A stretch of DNA of 64,000 nt from CAVVFX01 sp963747535 (GTDB lineage Bacteria; Acidobacteriota; Terriglobia; Bryobacterales; Bryobacteraceae): positions 254,118-318,117 of the forward strand of contig CAVVFX010000001.1 in the NCBI GenBank assembly GCA_963747535.1. Reading direction: 5' to 3'. Numbering within the stretch: position 1 is the first letter of the stretch; each line of letters opens with the position of its first letter. Under the pieces are notes generated by a model. That model worked only from the letters and a program-made list of their open reading frames with translations, was not told the origin of the DNA and ran no database searches. Positions 8,434 to 16,959 of this stretch are shown here, in pieces. The position numbers and the translations under genes were made by a program.

Positions 8434-9570
8434 TTACCCTATTTTGCTGTTAGTTCTGACTCTAGTTACTTTTGACCTGGAAAGAACCAAGTCCATAATG
8501 CCTTGCACATATCCGATCTCGGAAATCAGCAAGTATCCGGTATTGACCAGACCGGGTAGATAATACTGAAGCACCATGGAGAGCATCTCTCCGGCATCCG
8601 CATCGAGATTCTGTTGGGAGATCGCGTAGTAGCCGACCACCAGCCATGGATACAGATCCTGTGGTTTGACGGGCCAATCAGGTGCCGCCTGGTTGAGCAC
8701 TTCGAAACCCCGGTGAAGGCGATAGTAATCGCCCGGAGCGTCGTTGCTGTGAACGTCGTAAAGGTGCGGGTAGATCTGGGCGGTAAGGTTCGGATACCAG
8801 GCATTACTTGCCGGCGAAGGCACGTCGCACCACTGCCAACGGTTGGCGTTTATGTCGAACAAGGTGTGAATTGCGATACCCAGATGCATTGCGAAGCTCG
8901 AATAGTAATCCGCATCTGGATCGCTGGTCTCGATCAGATATTGACCGAAATCGCGAAGACCGCTATACACCTCGCATTGATCCATGAGGTAGCTGGTTTG
9001 ATTTGCGTTCGGAGCCTGGAATCCTCGGACTAAGCCGTTGTTTTTGATCTGGGTCAGGATGTTGGAATAGGCCACGGTCTTGAGCCGTCCGAGATTGGCC
9101 GCCCACCAAGCGGAATCTCTGGTAGCCCGTACGTATTTGACAGCAAGAGTGAGAAAAGTTCCAGCATAGGCGTCATTCGAATCGGGGGGAACCGGGGTTA
9201 CGAGATCGGCTCCGACATCGAGAATGAAGTTCTGCCATGGATCCAACGAACGAATGTAAACATCCAGGTATGCCCGAATGGCATCCGGGAACTCCGTAAT
9301 GAGGAAGGAAAGTCCGATGTTGGCGAAATACCAGTTTATGGGGCCATTCGGAGTCGACCGATACCCACCCGCATACTTTCCTGCAACAATTGCCAGGTCC
9401 CCCATGAGCCGCTGAAGGGGAAACGCGCCGGTTCCCGCATTTGTATTCGTCTGTTGCGCTTTAAGAAGCGAATAGCCCACGAAAGCCGAGGAAACCAAGG
9501 AGGTAATTGCGGCCCGGCGGTTCAAACGAAAAGAGTCCGCCCTGTTCTTTTTGCCCGGATACTTCACCAT
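8434..9570 (-). CDS. Tat-like secreted alpha-barrel-type protein, function unknown
   Basis: About 378 residues. A twin-arginine motif followed by a hydrophobic stretch (NRRAAITSLVSSAFVGYSLL) suggests Tat export. The mature part is helix-rich with many Trp, Tyr and Asp residues (NRWQWCDVPSPASNAWYP, GPINWYFANIG), reminiscent of (alpha/alpha)n-barrel glycoside hydrolases or lyases, but I cannot assign a family or catalytic acid. ATG at 9570 is preferred; a GTG at 9597 would add nine residues. First gene of the minus operon, divergent from the polysaccharide operon starting at 9681, so a role in polysaccharide trimming is an inference from context. Confidence 0.6.
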   Translation of the reverse strand: MVKYPGKKNRADSFRLNRRAAITSLVSSAFVGYSLLKAQQTNTNAGTGAFPLQRLMGDLAIVAGKYAGGYRSTPNGPINWYFANIGLSFLITEFPDAIRAYLDVYIRSLDPWQNFILDVGADLVTPVPPDSNDAYAGTFLTLAVKYVRATRDSAWWAANLGRLKTVAYSNILTQIKNNGLVRGFQAPNANQTSYLMDQCEVYSGLRDFGQYLIETSDPDADYYSSFAMHLGIAIHTLFDINANRWQWCDVPSPASNAWYPNLTAQIYPHLYDVHSNDAPGDYYRLHRGFEVLNQAAPDWPVKPQDLYPWLVVGYYAISQQNLDADAGEMLSMVLQYYLPGLVNTGYLLISEIGYVQGIMDLVLSRSKVTRVRTNSKIG

Positions 9571-9667
9571 CTGATCTCTGCTGCTCTTATCGACCACAAA
9601 CGTGAAGTTTTATACAAAAATAATCTGTCTGAATACTCTTCACTGGGGGTAAAGGGGGGTAGCGACT

Positions 9668-9673
9668 TATAAT
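9668..9673 (+). promoter_or_regulatory. Possible -10 box of the polysaccharide operon
   Basis: A perfect TATAAT lies 7 bp before the ATG at 9681, with no Shine-Dalgarno sequence in between. If used, transcription would begin at or beside the start codon and give a leaderless message. No convincing -35 box is seen, so this is tentative. Confidence 0.3.
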
Positions 9674-9680
9674 TGCTCCA

Positions 9681-10454
9681 ATGGCAGCTGGATTATGGTC
9701 GAAGAAGCGCCCGCGAAGGCCGTTCCTGGAAGTTCCCAGGGGTCTGCGCTTTGTGGTGTTCGACCCTGTATCCATCCTATCCACGCTGCTTACGGCCGCC
9801 GCCCTGAGCCTCGCGATCGCCCGGTTCGGAACGCTGTTGCTGACATTTCACGAGGGCCGTATCCTGGCATGGATAGGAATACCGACTAGCGGATTTGCAG
9901 CGATCGCTGTTTTCGGAGGCGCGGCCGTCCGAAGCCCGATCACGGTGGTCGCCGACTATGCCGCGCGACCGTGGCTGCTGGCGACCGTATGCGCCGCCAT
10001 GGCTGCAGTGTTTTGCGCGATCTATGCCTATTCGCACCTGAGCCGCTGCATGATGGTCTCGGCGCTATTTCTGTTACTGGTTTCCGCGGCGGATTCACTG
10101 CTGTCGCCGGTCGGGAAAGGCGATTCGAACTTTTTCAGCGCTTTCTGGCTGCGATGCGAGCTTGTCATCTGGATTCTTACGCCGTGGCTGGTGGCGATGC
10201 TGGCGGGGATTGTCTTGCCGTCCTGGTGGGCCCGGGTATTGTGGATTGTGGTTGTCCCGGCCTACAGCATTGTCTGGTCCGCCGTACGCCTGACTTTTTG
10301 TGCGGGCCTGCTCTTTTATTCCGGACCGATACTGATGTTGTTGTTGTGGTCGGCATTCGGCGTTCTGGCCGAATTGCTTTCACTGTGCCTGTTCTATTCA
10401 TTGATCGTATACCAGGCAAGTTCGTTGTATCGGCAAAGAATGGCGCATGGATAG
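9681..10454 (+). CDS. Polytopic membrane protein of polysaccharide operon
   Basis: 257 residues with about seven hydrophobic segments (for example ILSTLLTAAALSLAIA, WLVAMLAGIVLPSWW, MLLLWSAFGVLAELLSLC) and a basic cytoplasmic N-terminus (KKRPRRP). No enzymatic motif recognised. Its stop overlaps the start of the glycosyltransferase by 8 bp, so the two are translationally coupled and the protein probably works with the synthase at the inner membrane. Function not assigned. Confidence 0.7.
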   Translation: MAAGLWSKKRPRRPFLEVPRGLRFVVFDPVSILSTLLTAAALSLAIARFGTLLLTFHEGRILAWIGIPTSGFAAIAVFGGAAVRSPITVVADYAARPWLLATVCAAMAAVFCAIYAYSHLSRCMMVSALFLLLVSAADSLLSPVGKGDSNFFSAFWLRCELVIWILTPWLVAMLAGIVLPSWWARVLWIVVVPAYSIVWSAVRLTFCAGLLFYSGPILMLLLWSAFGVLAELLSLCLFYSLIVYQASSLYRQRMAHG

Positions 10455-11730
10455 TTCTGGAACGCTCGCGCGGGCCAGTTTTATTGCCGCGACAATTGTC
10501 CTCGCGTTGTACGCCGCACGGCACTACTTGCTTTCTTTTTTTCGCATGTTTCTGGCCGAGCCGCGTGGTTTCTCGGAGGTCGAGGGTTTTTTCCTGCCGA
10601 AGCTCACGGTTATGGTACCTATGCACAACGAGGAGGACGTCGCTGCCGACGTGCTGGAGGCACTAGTGGTGAGCGACTATGATCCCGACCTGCTTGAGAT
10701 TCTCGCGGTCAATGACCGCTCGCGTGACGGTACGGGCGCGATCATTGATCATTACGCGGACCGTCATACGGCGATCCGCGCACTGCACCGGACCGAAGGA
10801 CGGGGTGGCAAGGCGGCGGCGCTGGCTTTCGCGACCGAGCTGGCGGAGGGCGAGATCATCATCGTCTTTGACGCCGATTACGTGCCGGGTCCGCAGATTT
10901 TGAAGATGCTGGCGGCGCCGTTCGCGGATCCGCAAACCGGAGCCGTGATGGGCCGGGTGGTTCCAATCAATGCCGGCACAAGCCTGGTGTCGGCCTTACT
11001 GTCGCTCGACCGCGCGGCCGGCTATCAGGTGGGGCAGCAGGCACGTTTCAACCTTGGCTTGGTACCTCAGTTCGGCGGTACAGTGGGCGGCGTTCGACGG
11101 ACGGCTCTCGATGCGGCAGGGGGATGGAACGTAACGTCGCTGACCGAGGACACGGATCTCACGTGCCGGCTGTTGCTGGCCGGATGGAAGATCGTTTACG
11201 TCAATGACGCGGAGTGCACCGAGCAGGCTCCGGAATCGTGGGACGTCCGGCGACGGCAGCTCCGCCGATGGGTGCTGGGGCACAACGAGTGTTTTCACCG
11301 GTTTGGATGGGCAGTGATGCGGTCTTCGGTACTCACGATCAGGGAGCGAATCGACCTGATCTTTGTGCTGGCTTGCTATTGGACCGCGCCCATCCTGGTT
11401 TTGGGCTGGCTGGCGTCGCTGATCCTGTTCTTCCGGCAGCAAGCGGTGCCAGCGGACGCATTGACGGTGGCCCTTGTGCTGATCGGTTGCCAGATGTTCT
11501 GTAATCAGTCTACCTTTTTTGAATTGGCGACGGCGTCATTTCTCGACCAGGAAAAGGAAAAAGGACTTTTGCTGCCGCTGACGTTTCTGAATTTCATTGC
11601 AAGCACCGGAACGATTTGCGCGGCGCTGTGCACATACTACTTGACTACAATTTTCGGGTCTCGTGAGTTTGACTGGCACAAGACAATTCGTTACCGGACG
11701 GATCGCAATGGGAATGGTGCGAAGCGATGA
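10447..11730 (+). CDS. Processive family-2 glycosyltransferase (PgaC/BcsA-like)
   Basis: 427 residues. An N-terminal membrane helix (FIAATIVLALYAARHYLL) is followed by a GT-2 catalytic domain: VMVPMHNEE, DxD as FDAD (residues 141-144), TED at 233-235 and the processive-synthase signature QLRRW at 271-275. Three or four C-terminal membrane helices follow (ACYWTAPILVLGWLASLI). This set is characteristic of inner-membrane synthases that polymerise and export beta-linked polysaccharides such as poly-GlcNAc or cellulose. Substrate cannot be read from sequence. It overlaps the upstream gene and lies 11 bp before the bactofilin-like gene. Confidence 0.85.
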   Translation: MDSSGTLARASFIAATIVLALYAARHYLLSFFRMFLAEPRGFSEVEGFFLPKLTVMVPMHNEEDVAADVLEALVVSDYDPDLLEILAVNDRSRDGTGAIIDHYADRHTAIRALHRTEGRGGKAAALAFATELAEGEIIIVFDADYVPGPQILKMLAAPFADPQTGAVMGRVVPINAGTSLVSALLSLDRAAGYQVGQQARFNLGLVPQFGGTVGGVRRTALDAAGGWNVTSLTEDTDLTCRLLLAGWKIVYVNDAECTEQAPESWDVRRRQLRRWVLGHNECFHRFGWAVMRSSVLTIRERIDLIFVLACYWTAPILVLGWLASLILFFRQQAVPADALTVALVLIGCQMFCNQSTFFELATASFLDQEKEKGLLLPLTFLNFIASTGTICAALCTYYLTTIFGSREFDWHKTIRYRTDRNGNGAKR

Positions 11731-11741
11731 AAGACTGAAGG

Positions 11742-12626
11742 GTGGGAAAGTTGAGGGCGATCGGTTTTTTTGCATTCGGAGCCGTATTTATCTTCTGGTT
11801 TTCTCTGCATCTTGCCGCATCCCTATGGGCGTATCGGAAGTTGAAGCGCGAAGGCGTTCCGGGGACCGGCACGCGCGTAGAACGCTACCGTGGAAGTCCC
11901 GCTGATGTCCATTTTCCGGGTGATGGTGTTCTGCGCGGTCCATCGGTGACTGGAGTTGTTATCGCTCAGGGCTCATTAACGTTACTCGATGGAGCGCTAG
12001 TGACGAAGTCCGCCCACAGCCAGGGAAATATGACGATCGGAAAAGGGTGCGTAGTAGAGTGCCTTGCGACGTCCTGCGGAGTGATGCGACTGGAGAGCGG
12101 TGCAACCGCGCAGGTCTGCAGCGCGCCCGAAATTACGACCGGTTGCGGGCCGGATAATTCACCATGCGAAACGCCACTCCGGGTCCGTGAGAAAACCACA
12201 GTGATACCCGGAGCGACGTTTCACGAACGCTTCCAGCAATTGAGCGCGGATACGTGGGTGTGCACAGGGGATCTCAAGTTAACCGGACCGGTCTGCCTGA
12301 AAACGAGACTGGTGGTGCGCGGTTCGTTTTCTGCGGGTGCCGGGAGTGAACTTGCGAGCGACCTGAAGGCGACGGGCGACCTGACGATCGGGCCCGATTC
12401 GACCTGCCGGGGGAAACTGCTGTCGGAGGGAACGATTTCCCTTGGCGCGAGATGCCGCTTCGACGGTATCCTGCACGCCGGGAGAGACCTGCATCTTGGC
12501 GAGGGCGTGCGGAGCGAGAACGGCCGGCCGGTAGTGGCCTACGCGGCAGGACGCGTCGTCCTCGCTCGGGGGATCAGAATCCGGGGAAAAGTGGCGGCCG
12601 GCCGCCAAGTGGTGGTCCCATCGTGA
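11742..12626 (+). CDS. Bactofilin-like polymer-forming protein with membrane anchor
   Basis: 294 residues from a GTG start. An N-terminal membrane helix (IGFFAFGAVFIFWFSLHLAA) is followed by regular short beta-strand repeats with Gly turns (GSLTLLDGALV, GNMTIGKGCVV, GDLTIGPDSTC, GTISLGARCRF, GRDLHLGEGV), the pattern of the bactofilin beta-helix. Bactofilin-like proteins often accompany envelope and polysaccharide genes, where they scaffold membrane complexes. The length is above a single bactofilin domain (about 110 residues), consistent with two repeats blocks. It overlaps the next gene by 4 bp (GTGA). Confidence 0.65.
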   Translation: MGKLRAIGFFAFGAVFIFWFSLHLAASLWAYRKLKREGVPGTGTRVERYRGSPADVHFPGDGVLRGPSVTGVVIAQGSLTLLDGALVTKSAHSQGNMTIGKGCVVECLATSCGVMRLESGATAQVCSAPEITTGCGPDNSPCETPLRVREKTTVIPGATFHERFQQLSADTWVCTGDLKLTGPVCLKTRLVVRGSFSAGAGSELASDLKATGDLTIGPDSTCRGKLLSEGTISLGARCRFDGILHAGRDLHLGEGVRSENGRPVVAYAAGRVVLARGIRIRGKVAAGRQVVVPS

Positions 12627-13450
12627 GGTTTCTGGTTGTCACGTACCTGGGGATGAGCCTGGTTACAATGCACGCGCAGACTCCGGATACAAGTGTGGAA
12701 ACGCCCCCGGACGTCAACGCGGCGACGATTTTACCTTTTCGGTTGGAGGTGGGCGGCTACGGGACCTACTTTCAGAATGCCGGCGGCTGGTGGCGCGGCG
12801 TTGATTCCACCCTCTGGATCCGGAGCAGTCCGAAATTCATTCCGGCGCTGACTTTCGACGACCGGACGAGCAATGCCGGCACAGAGCGCTACTATTCGTT
12901 CTTTTCATATGCCAACTGGACTCCTAATTTCTACACGACCCAGTCGATTTCGGGAACTCCGGAAACCGGCGATAAGCCGTTGCTGTTTCCACGGTTCCGT
13001 TATGACGTCAAGGCGTGGTTCAAACCTCCGCAGCGCAAAAGTCTGGTTGCAGGTCTGGGGGTGACGAGGTATACGTTCGACCACGGCTTCAGCGGGGTAA
13101 TCCTGAACCCGGGGTTTCTCTATTACAGAGGCAGGTTCGTCTTCGATGCGGAGGGCTTTATCAATCGGAATCAGCCGGGGAACCTCGGGTCAGGTTCGGG
13201 GCAACTCACCGTTCAGAGAGGGCAAGAAGGCCAGTACTGGGCCGGCGTGACGATCGGAGGCGGCCACCAGACGTATCGGGAGTTGGAGAACCTGCCTCTG
13301 GAGGTGCGGTTCGCCAGTATTTCGGTGGATGCTTTCTATCGCAGGTGGTTGACCCGGCACGTCGGTTTTGTGATATCGTGCGGATACCAGGACGCGTTCC
13401 ACACGTATCAGCGAGCCAGCGTCGCATCGCACCTATTTTTCGAGTTTTGA
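12623..13450 (+). CDS. Outer-membrane beta-barrel protein (YaiO-like)
   Basis: 275 residues from a GTG overlapping the previous stop (GTGA, 12623-12626), which decides the start over longer in-frame options. Signal peptide (FLVVTYLGMSLVTMHAQ) with probable cleavage after AQ. The mature part has alternating aromatic/polar strands (FRLEVGGYGTYFQNAGGWWR, YYRGRFVFDAEGFINR) and ends in Phe (SHLFFEF), as in outer-membrane barrels. YaiO/PgaA-type barrels commonly follow GT-2 synthases and could carry the polymer across the outer membrane. The family assignment rests on these features and context, not on a search. Confidence 0.6.
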   Translation: MRFLVVTYLGMSLVTMHAQTPDTSVETPPDVNAATILPFRLEVGGYGTYFQNAGGWWRGVDSTLWIRSSPKFIPALTFDDRTSNAGTERYYSFFSYANWTPNFYTTQSISGTPETGDKPLLFPRFRYDVKAWFKPPQRKSLVAGLGVTRYTFDHGFSGVILNPGFLYYRGRFVFDAEGFINRNQPGNLGSGSGQLTVQRGQEGQYWAGVTIGGGHQTYRELENLPLEVRFASISVDAFYRRWLTRHVGFVISCGYQDAFHTYQRASVASHLFFEF

Positions 13451-13761
13451 GCCGGCCGGAGCTGTGGTCTCTCCCTCGCGTAAGCCGGGAGACGCTGGAA
13501 TTCTTGGGGCAATGGCTTGAGAACGAAAGCCGCAGCCAAGATGTCGCGGTCACGTTCGCCACGATAGGCCGCCTCCGGGACGAATATCGCGACGGCATCG
13601 TTCCTGGGTTCTGCCTTCACGACGAACTAGAGTGGTTCACGAAGGCCGGGCTAAGCACGTTCGAGGCCTGTCCATCCGGCACGTCCTTAAAAGATCGGAT
13701 TGTACCTTTCGAATTCAGATACCTCGCGGCGATCTGGAAGGCGCGAGCGAGCCAGCGGTAA
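13447..13761 (+). CDS. Possible 104-residue protein, function unknown
   Basis: An open frame follows the barrel gene, starting at a TTG that overlaps its stop (TTGA). The sequence (ETLEFLGQWLENESRSQDVA, FATIGRLRDEYRDG, FEFRYLAAIWKARA) has a natural amino-acid composition. No ribosome site, no known motif and an unusual start make it uncertain; it may be a remnant. Confidence 0.35.
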   Translation: MSRPELWSLPRVSRETLEFLGQWLENESRSQDVAVTFATIGRLRDEYRDGIVPGFCLHDELEWFTKAGLSTFEACPSGTSLKDRIVPFEFRYLAAIWKARASQR

Positions 13762-13849
13762 TCATCACCCTTCCCCAACCCACGTAGGAGAATCGGTGGT
13801 GACTGTGTTTCAATGTGGTTGTTTGAGTGTATCGCAATTAGCTCAAGCG

Positions 13850-14082
13850 AGCCGCTCACGCCCAAGGCGACCGTGACGGGCCTTCTACAAGGCGCTCTTC
13901 GACGCGTTTCCTGACTGCCACGTGGACACTGAGGCCATGTACGTCGAGGGGGACGTGCTGACGCGGCGCTTCCGGTTCTCGGGCTCCCACACCGGCAAGT
14001 TCCAGGGCATCCCGCCGAGTGGTCGGTCCTCCGCGGTCCCCAGCATCACGATCCTGCGCTTCGGGGCGCACCGGTGCGTGGA
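13850..14082 (+). pseudogene. Truncated duplicate of SnoaL-like cyclase
   Basis: The sequence CCGCTCACGCCCAAGGCGAC and onward matches the complete cyclase gene at 52854-53285 over about 230 bp with few differences, ending at GCACCGGTGCGTGGAGCG. Both ends of the gene are missing, and an indel near 13876 shifts the frame. It stops abruptly where a receiver gene ends on the other strand (14090). A fragment left by duplication or recombination. Confidence 0.85.
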
Positions 14083-14089
14083 GCGATCT

Positions 14090-14491
14090 TCAAGATGAGA
14101 ATGCGACGGAAAGCGACGTTTCGCGCGCGCTCCTTTTCAAGGCTCTTCGAACGGCGGTCTCCAACTGCGCCACCGTGAACGGCTTCTCCAGTACGGAATG
14201 CACTCCCAAACTATGCGCAATGGTGTCGGAGAACGCGGGGTATCCGGAGGTGAAAAGCACTGGCCCGGCAAAACCCTCCCCAATTATACGATTAACCAGT
14301 TGAAAACCAGATATTGGCTTCATGCTAATATCCGTCACAATCAGATCGATCGGAACTTGACCGCCAGCCTGAACGGCGAGTGCCGCGAGCGGATCAGACA
14401 GCGCCGTCACAGTGTGACCATCACGCCGCAATGCGGTTGACATTAAGGTGAGCAACACCAACTCGTCGTCAATGAGCAAAATATTTGCCAT
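14090..14491 (-). CDS. Single-domain response regulator
   Basis: 133-residue receiver domain alone: acidic pocket IDDE (8-10), phospho-acceptor Asp54 in LIVTDISMKP, Thr/Ser switch region LFTSGYP and conserved Lys103 (LEKPF). With no output domain it would act by protein-protein signalling or as a phosphate sink in a relay. No kinase is adjacent. Its 3' end abuts the truncated cyclase, but the domain is complete. Confidence 0.85.
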   Translation of the reverse strand: MANILLIDDELVLLTLMSTALRRDGHTVTALSDPLAALAVQAGGQVPIDLIVTDISMKPISGFQLVNRIIGEGFAGPVLFTSGYPAFSDTIAHSLGVHSVLEKPFTVAQLETAVRRALKRSARETSLSVAFSS

Positions 14492-14584
14492 GGGTTGTCT
14501 GGATTAAAATTAATGGTATCACCCAAAACAAAACCTTTGCCTTGCAATGTGTGACGCATTGTGAGTATCAATTGCACTATAATC

Positions 14585-14708
14585 GAGCGCCGTTGCGACG
14601 CGAAAAACCGAGAACCGCGAACCTCGTGGACGCCGGGCGAGCGCGAAAACACCGCGAAAACGCGTTTTTCAAAAAAGCTGCGTGGGTGTGTACCTTGTGT
14701 CCGCGGGC
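14585..14708 (+). repeat. GC-rich mosaic repeat, middle and tail modules
   Basis: Carries the middle block (CGCGAAAAACCGAGAACCGC, then GAACCTCGTGGACG) and the tail (GAGCGCGAAAACACCGCGAA, then CGTTTTTCAAAAAAGCTGCG and TGGGTGTGTACC). The front block is absent. The tail leads directly into the duplicated 0.5-kb block that is repeated at 46.8 kb. Confidence 0.75.
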
Positions 14709-15108
14709 GGGCGGGGCGACCTCAAGACCCATGTGGTGATTGTCGGTCAGGATCGGGGCGACTCCATTGGCGTTCCCATGCGATCGGGTAGTATGTTTGA
14801 ATCCGGCTCAGCCAGATCCCCTTAGGCAAAGTGCGAGAGGCCAACGATTGGGACTAACTGCCGTGAGCGGGACCTCGCGGATCGTGGGTGTCGAATAGTT
14901 TCGTGCTCTATGGTTGCTCGCCTCGCTGTAATCATCGCTACTTCCGCCATTAACAGTTTCGGCCTTAAAGTTTCCATCGCCTCAAAATCATGCATGAGGA
15001 TTGCCAGATTGAACTTCAGCCTAAGTTCAGCGCATAGTTCGCAGGGCGAATTAACGGGCACTCTTGGAGTATAACGGATGTGATCGGCGGATAGTACTCG
15101 GGGTTACC
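14612..15108 (+). repeat. 0.5-kb duplicated block, copy 1 (partner 46802-47301)
   Basis: About 500 bp are present again in direct orientation at 46802-47301, with scattered substitutions and small indels (roughly 90-95 percent identity by eye). The block includes the tail of the GC-rich repeat, a non-coding stretch beginning CCTCAAGACCCATGTGGTGA, and a small minus-strand gene. Both copies end at GTACTCGGGGTTACCC. The small gene is conserved in both copies, so the unit looks like a mobile or amplified cassette. Confidence 0.85.
14822..15061 (-). CDS. Small Cys-containing protein, paralogue of 47012-47254
   Basis: 79 residues. N-terminal CxxC (SPCELCAELRLKF), then a helical segment (NLAILMHDFEAMETLRPKLL) and a basic tail. 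The paralogue at 47.0 kb differs mainly by conservative changes (N-L to N-R, M to L, R to Q) and keeps the reading frame despite flanking indels, which supports real coding. The opening resembles other small acidobacterial proteins with an N-terminal Cys pair and helical hairpin. Function unknown. Confidence 0.6.
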   Translation of the reverse strand: MPVNSPCELCAELRLKFNLAILMHDFEAMETLRPKLLMAEVAMITARRATIEHETIRHPRSARSRSRQLVPIVGLSHFA

Positions 15109-15144
15109 CTAGGTACCTCTAGACGACCGCAGGCGCGTGGGCTC

Positions 15145-15245
15145 CACCCGCCGCGGCGATCCCCGCGTTCGCCGCCTCGCTCGAACGTGCACACGCCGGT
15201 CGTGACAAAAGCGCCAGGTCCGACGCCGTGAAAGACCACGGCGGT
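15145..15245 (+). repeat. GC-rich mosaic repeat, front module only
   Basis: CCGCGGCGATCCCCGCGTTC, then GCCGCCTCGCTCGAACGTGC and GTCGTGACAAAAGCG, match the front block of the family. The middle and tail blocks are missing here; the sequence then runs into the sigma-54 regulator end. Confidence 0.65.
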
Positions 15246-15277
15246 GCCCGGCGACATTTCAAACAAATTCGAAGCAC

Positions 15278-16738
15278 TCATGATGGACAGTAGCCAGCGC
15301 CCTGCGTTTGGAAAGGTGGTGCCATGACACTGCCCTCCACACCCAGTTTCTTCATCTTGTAGAGAAGCGCCTTATAGTCGATCTTCAATATGGCCGCGGC
15401 TCTCTTTCGATTCCACCGTGTTGCATTCAAGGCCGACAGGATCGCCTCGGTCTCAGCCTGCTGCTTGGCCAGTGTCACCTTTTCAAGAATCGCCGCATTG
15501 CTCGCTTCCGGAGGAGCAATCAGGCGCGGTTCTGTTACGGAGGCGGACACAACCGGTTTGCGTCTGGTCTTCAACTGCAGTTCGCGGACAATTAGCTCCG
15601 GATCGCGCAGCACGATCAATCTTCGAATAACATTTTCCAGTTCGCGAACATTCCCGGGCCAGGAATAATTGAAAAGAGCTTCTTTGAAATCCCGAGTCAG
15701 CAGAGGCGCCTCCCTCTTCGCCGGAGAGTGCCTCTTCAGCAGGAACTCAGCCAGGGAAAGGATGTCATCTTTACGCTCCCGTAATGAAGGGAGAACCAAA
15801 TTGATGACATTGAGCCGGTAGTACAGGTCTTCACGAAAACTCCGATCCGCAATGGCTTGCTCCAGATCCCGGTGGGTTGCCGCCAGGACTCGCACATCGA
15901 CGCGGATCGTTTCCCTTCCGCCGATTCGTTGAAACTGCTGATCCTGGAGCACTTGGAGTAGCTTCGACTGAAGCCGCACGTCCATATCGCCGATTTCATC
16001 CAGGAGAATCGTGCCGCCGTCAGCCTGTTCGAACATGCCGACCTTTTTCTGGAACGCTCCGGTAAACGCGCCTCTCTCATAGCCGAACAATTCACTCTCC
16101 ACCAGTTCAAAGGGCAGAGCGGCGCAATTCAGTTTCAGGAATGCCTGGTTTGCACGCGGCGAATGGGCATGCAACTCCCGAGCCAGCACCTCTTTGCCCG
16201 TGCCCGTCTCGCCTTGGATCAAGACTGGCGCGTCCGACCAGCCGATCTGTCCCACAAGCGAATAGATTTCACGCATCTGCTGGTTCCCGCCGAAGAAAGC
16301 ATTAGTCTTCGGGGCGGACACTCGGACCGGCGGCGGTCGGTCGGCACGGTCAGCTTCCAATGCTTTGGCGATTGCTTGCTTGAGGTCTTCGTGCACCACC
16401 GGTTTGCAGAGAAAATCCGTGGCGCCGCATTTCATTGCCGCAACGACATTCACCGGCAAGTACTCACCGGCGAGGATGATTACCGGCAGCGTCGCACTCA
16501 TTCGCCGGATCTCGCACAAGGTTTCCAGCCCGTCCCGCTCAGGCATGATGATATCCAGCAGTACGAGAGATATACCAGAGCCGGCCGACTGTAAGCATCT
16601 GAGGACTTCATTCCCGCTTTCAGCGACTTCGACTCGATAGCCCAAACACCTTACTGTCATTTCGAGATACGCGCGCACCTCGAGTTCATCTTCGACCAGC
16701 AGAATGCAAGGGCCGTTAGGCCTCGTATTCGTAATCAC
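15278..16738 (-). CDS. NtrC-family sigma-54-dependent response regulator, copy 1
   Basis: 486 residues, start ATG or GTG-class codon at 16738 after a GGAGGAGGCG ribosome site. Receiver domain with Asp62 (LLDIIMPERDG) and Lys112; AAA+ domain with Walker A GETGTGKE (176-183), the sigma-54 contact loop GAFTGA (223-228) and Walker B ILLDEIG (244-250); Fis-type HTH at the C-terminus (WNRKRAAAILKIDYKALLYK). It activates RNA polymerase-sigma-54 promoters when phosphorylated. No kinase is adjacent. It lies in a 1.65-kb block duplicated in inverted orientation at 24475-26128. The last 5 residues differ from copy 2 because the duplication ends before the stop. Confidence 0.95.
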   Translation of the reverse strand: MITNTRPNGPCILLVEDELEVRAYLEMTVRCLGYRVEVAESGNEVLRCLQSAGSGISLVLLDIIMPERDGLETLCEIRRMSATLPVIILAGEYLPVNVVAAMKCGATDFLCKPVVHEDLKQAIAKALEADRADRPPPVRVSAPKTNAFFGGNQQMREIYSLVGQIGWSDAPVLIQGETGTGKEVLARELHAHSPRANQAFLKLNCAALPFELVESELFGYERGAFTGAFQKKVGMFEQADGGTILLDEIGDMDVRLQSKLLQVLQDQQFQRIGGRETIRVDVRVLAATHRDLEQAIADRSFREDLYYRLNVINLVLPSLRERKDDILSLAEFLLKRHSPAKREAPLLTRDFKEALFNYSWPGNVRELENVIRRLIVLRDPELIVRELQLKTRRKPVVSASVTEPRLIAPPEASNAAILEKVTLAKQQAETEAILSALNATRWNRKRAAAILKIDYKALLYKMKKLGVEGSVMAPPFQTQGAGYCPS

Positions 16739-16948
16739 TTACGCCTCCTCCGTCCACGCTGTTACTTTAAGTTTCTGTCGAACTTTAAGCCGATTCTTCA
16801 CCGCGAAGAGTAATTAAACGCGGGATTCAATCCCAAGAATACTCCAAGAGTACCGTTGGTTCCGCCCAGTATCTCGAAAAATATGAAACTCATTCGTAAA
16901 TAGTCCCACTCGCACTACGCCGACTAGCGGAGGAACGCGATCCGTCTA
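15296..16948 (-). repeat. 1.65-kb inverted duplication, copy 1
   Basis: Near-identical to 24475-26128 in opposite orientation: whole sigma-54 regulator gene plus 210 bp upstream. Identity is broken only by a handful of substitutions and one 1-bp indel near 16930. One boundary is CAGGGCGCT inside the last codons; the other is GATCCGTCTA, next to GC-rich repeat DNA. Confidence 0.95.
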
Positions 16949-16959
16949 TCTTTTCGTTC

